Part shown: positions 5,503 through 5,635 of the stretch, in pieces | Numbering within the stretch: position 1 is the stretch's first letter | Layout: every line of letters starts with the position of its first letter | Assembly: GCA_028714615.1 (NCBI GenBank) | Contig: JAQTMA010000258.1 | Span: 1-5,635, forward strand | Direction of reading: 5' to 3' | Source: Anaerolineaceae bacterium | GTDB lineage: Bacteria; Chloroflexota; Anaerolineae; Anaerolineales; Anaerolineaceae | Length of the DNA stretch: 5,635 bases | Translations under genes and position numbers: made by a program | The notes under the pieces: generated by a model | Told to the model about the DNA's origin: nothing | Databases searched by the model: none | The model's input: only the letters and a program-made list of their open reading frames with translations

Positions 5503-5567
5503 TGTACAAGGGGCGGGTCTGAAAACTGAACGAGCGAATTTCTAAACCTTTCAGACCCGTCCCTACA
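5503..5567. repeat. Long inverted repeat, REP/MITE-like palindromic element
   Basis: Bases 5509-5524 (AGGGGCGGGTCTGAAA) pair with 5549-5564 (TTTCAGACCCGTCCCT): 16 base pairs including one G-T wobble, with a 24-nt loop. TGTA (5503-5506) and TACA (5564-5567) form approximate outer ends. This GGGGCGGGT...ACCCGTCCC type is familiar as a dispersed palindrome in Chloroflexota genomes (general knowledge). It lacks a T-run and is not a standard terminator. No coding capacity. Confidence 0.7.
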
Positions 5568-5587
5568 TTCACCCCTCCAATTGACGG

Positions 5588-5616
5588 TTGACAAGCCAAA
5601 GGTAACGATGTATGAT
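5588..5616 (+). promoter_or_regulatory. Near-consensus sigma-70 promoter at right edge
   Basis: A perfect -35 TTGACA (5588-5593) is followed after exactly 17 bp by TATGAT (5611-5616), five of six matches. Transcription would start near 5623 and run off the window, so the gene it serves is unseen. Confidence 0.7.
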
Positions 5617-5620
5617 ATTA

Positions 5621-5632
5621 GCGAACGTTCGC
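5621..5632. promoter_or_regulatory. Candidate operator: 12-bp palindrome GCGAACGTTCGC
   Basis: The perfect palindrome starts 4 bp after the -10 box and covers the expected transcription start, the position of a repressor site. CGAACGTTCG-like cores are common in TetR-family operators; a LexA box would have a spacer between GAAC and GTTC, absent here. Which protein binds is inference. Confidence 0.5.
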
Positions 5633-5635
5633 GTG

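Larger units (their letters stand above)
5278..5635. other. Gene-free stretch after the sigma operon
   Basis: No reading frame with a ribosome site or recognisable protein is found on either strand in these 358 bases. The stretch contains only the hairpins, the possible leftward promoter, the long inverted repeat and the promoter-operator pair described separately. It is visibly more AT-rich between 5330 and 5500 than the genes. No tRNA or other structured RNA was recognised. Confidence 0.7.

Noticed and set aside
5278..5635. CRISPR array, tRNA or small protein gene in the right-hand gap
   Set aside because: No regularly spaced repeats, no cloverleaf pattern, and only very short frames without ribosome sites.

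Overview
The window looks like a chromosomal piece of an environmental bacterium with GC-rich genes and AT-rich gaps. The combination of a lipoprotein serpin, an ECF sigma factor overlapping a very large membrane anti-sigma-like protein with a Pro/Thr linker, an Rnk-type RNA polymerase binder and palindromic GGGGCGGG-type repeats suggests Chloroflexota (Anaerolineae-like). That assignment is inference from gene style; no marker gene is present.

Layout. (1) Positions 1-265, minus strand: the N-terminal 88 residues of a YtrA-type GntR repressor, running off the left edge. (2) Positions 266-378: a divergent control region with a near-consensus sigma-70 promoter for the repressor (minus), an extended -10 promoter for the next gene (plus), and short repeats that could be the repressor's operator. 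(3) 379-792: Rnk-family nucleoside diphosphate kinase regulator. (4) 888-2225: serpin protease inhibitor with a lipoprotein signal peptide. (5) 2226-2247: hairpin between the serpin and (6) an N-terminally truncated PIN-domain remnant on the minus strand (2238-2543). (7) A perfect 16-bp palindrome at 2547-2562 lies exactly where the PIN gene breaks off and just ahead of (8) an ECF sigma factor (2592-3164), which overlaps by 8 bp (9) a 706-residue single-pass membrane protein (3157-5277), probably its anti-sigma/sensor partner. (10) 5278-5635 has no gene; it holds a weak hairpin, a second hairpin, a possible leftward promoter, a long inverted repeat (5509-5564), and a near-consensus rightward promoter whose start site lies in a 12-bp palindrome, presumably serving a gene beyond the right edge.

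How the parts work together. The sigma and anti-sigma pair form a translationally coupled signalling operon in which a large outside domain would control sigma release. The serpin is exported and membrane-tethered, so it would protect the cell surface from serine proteases. Rnk acts on RNA polymerase in the cytoplasm. I see no direct sequence link between the serpin and the sigma operon beyond adjacency. No complete undescribed system can be claimed; the least familiar element is the large outer part of the anti-sigma-like protein.
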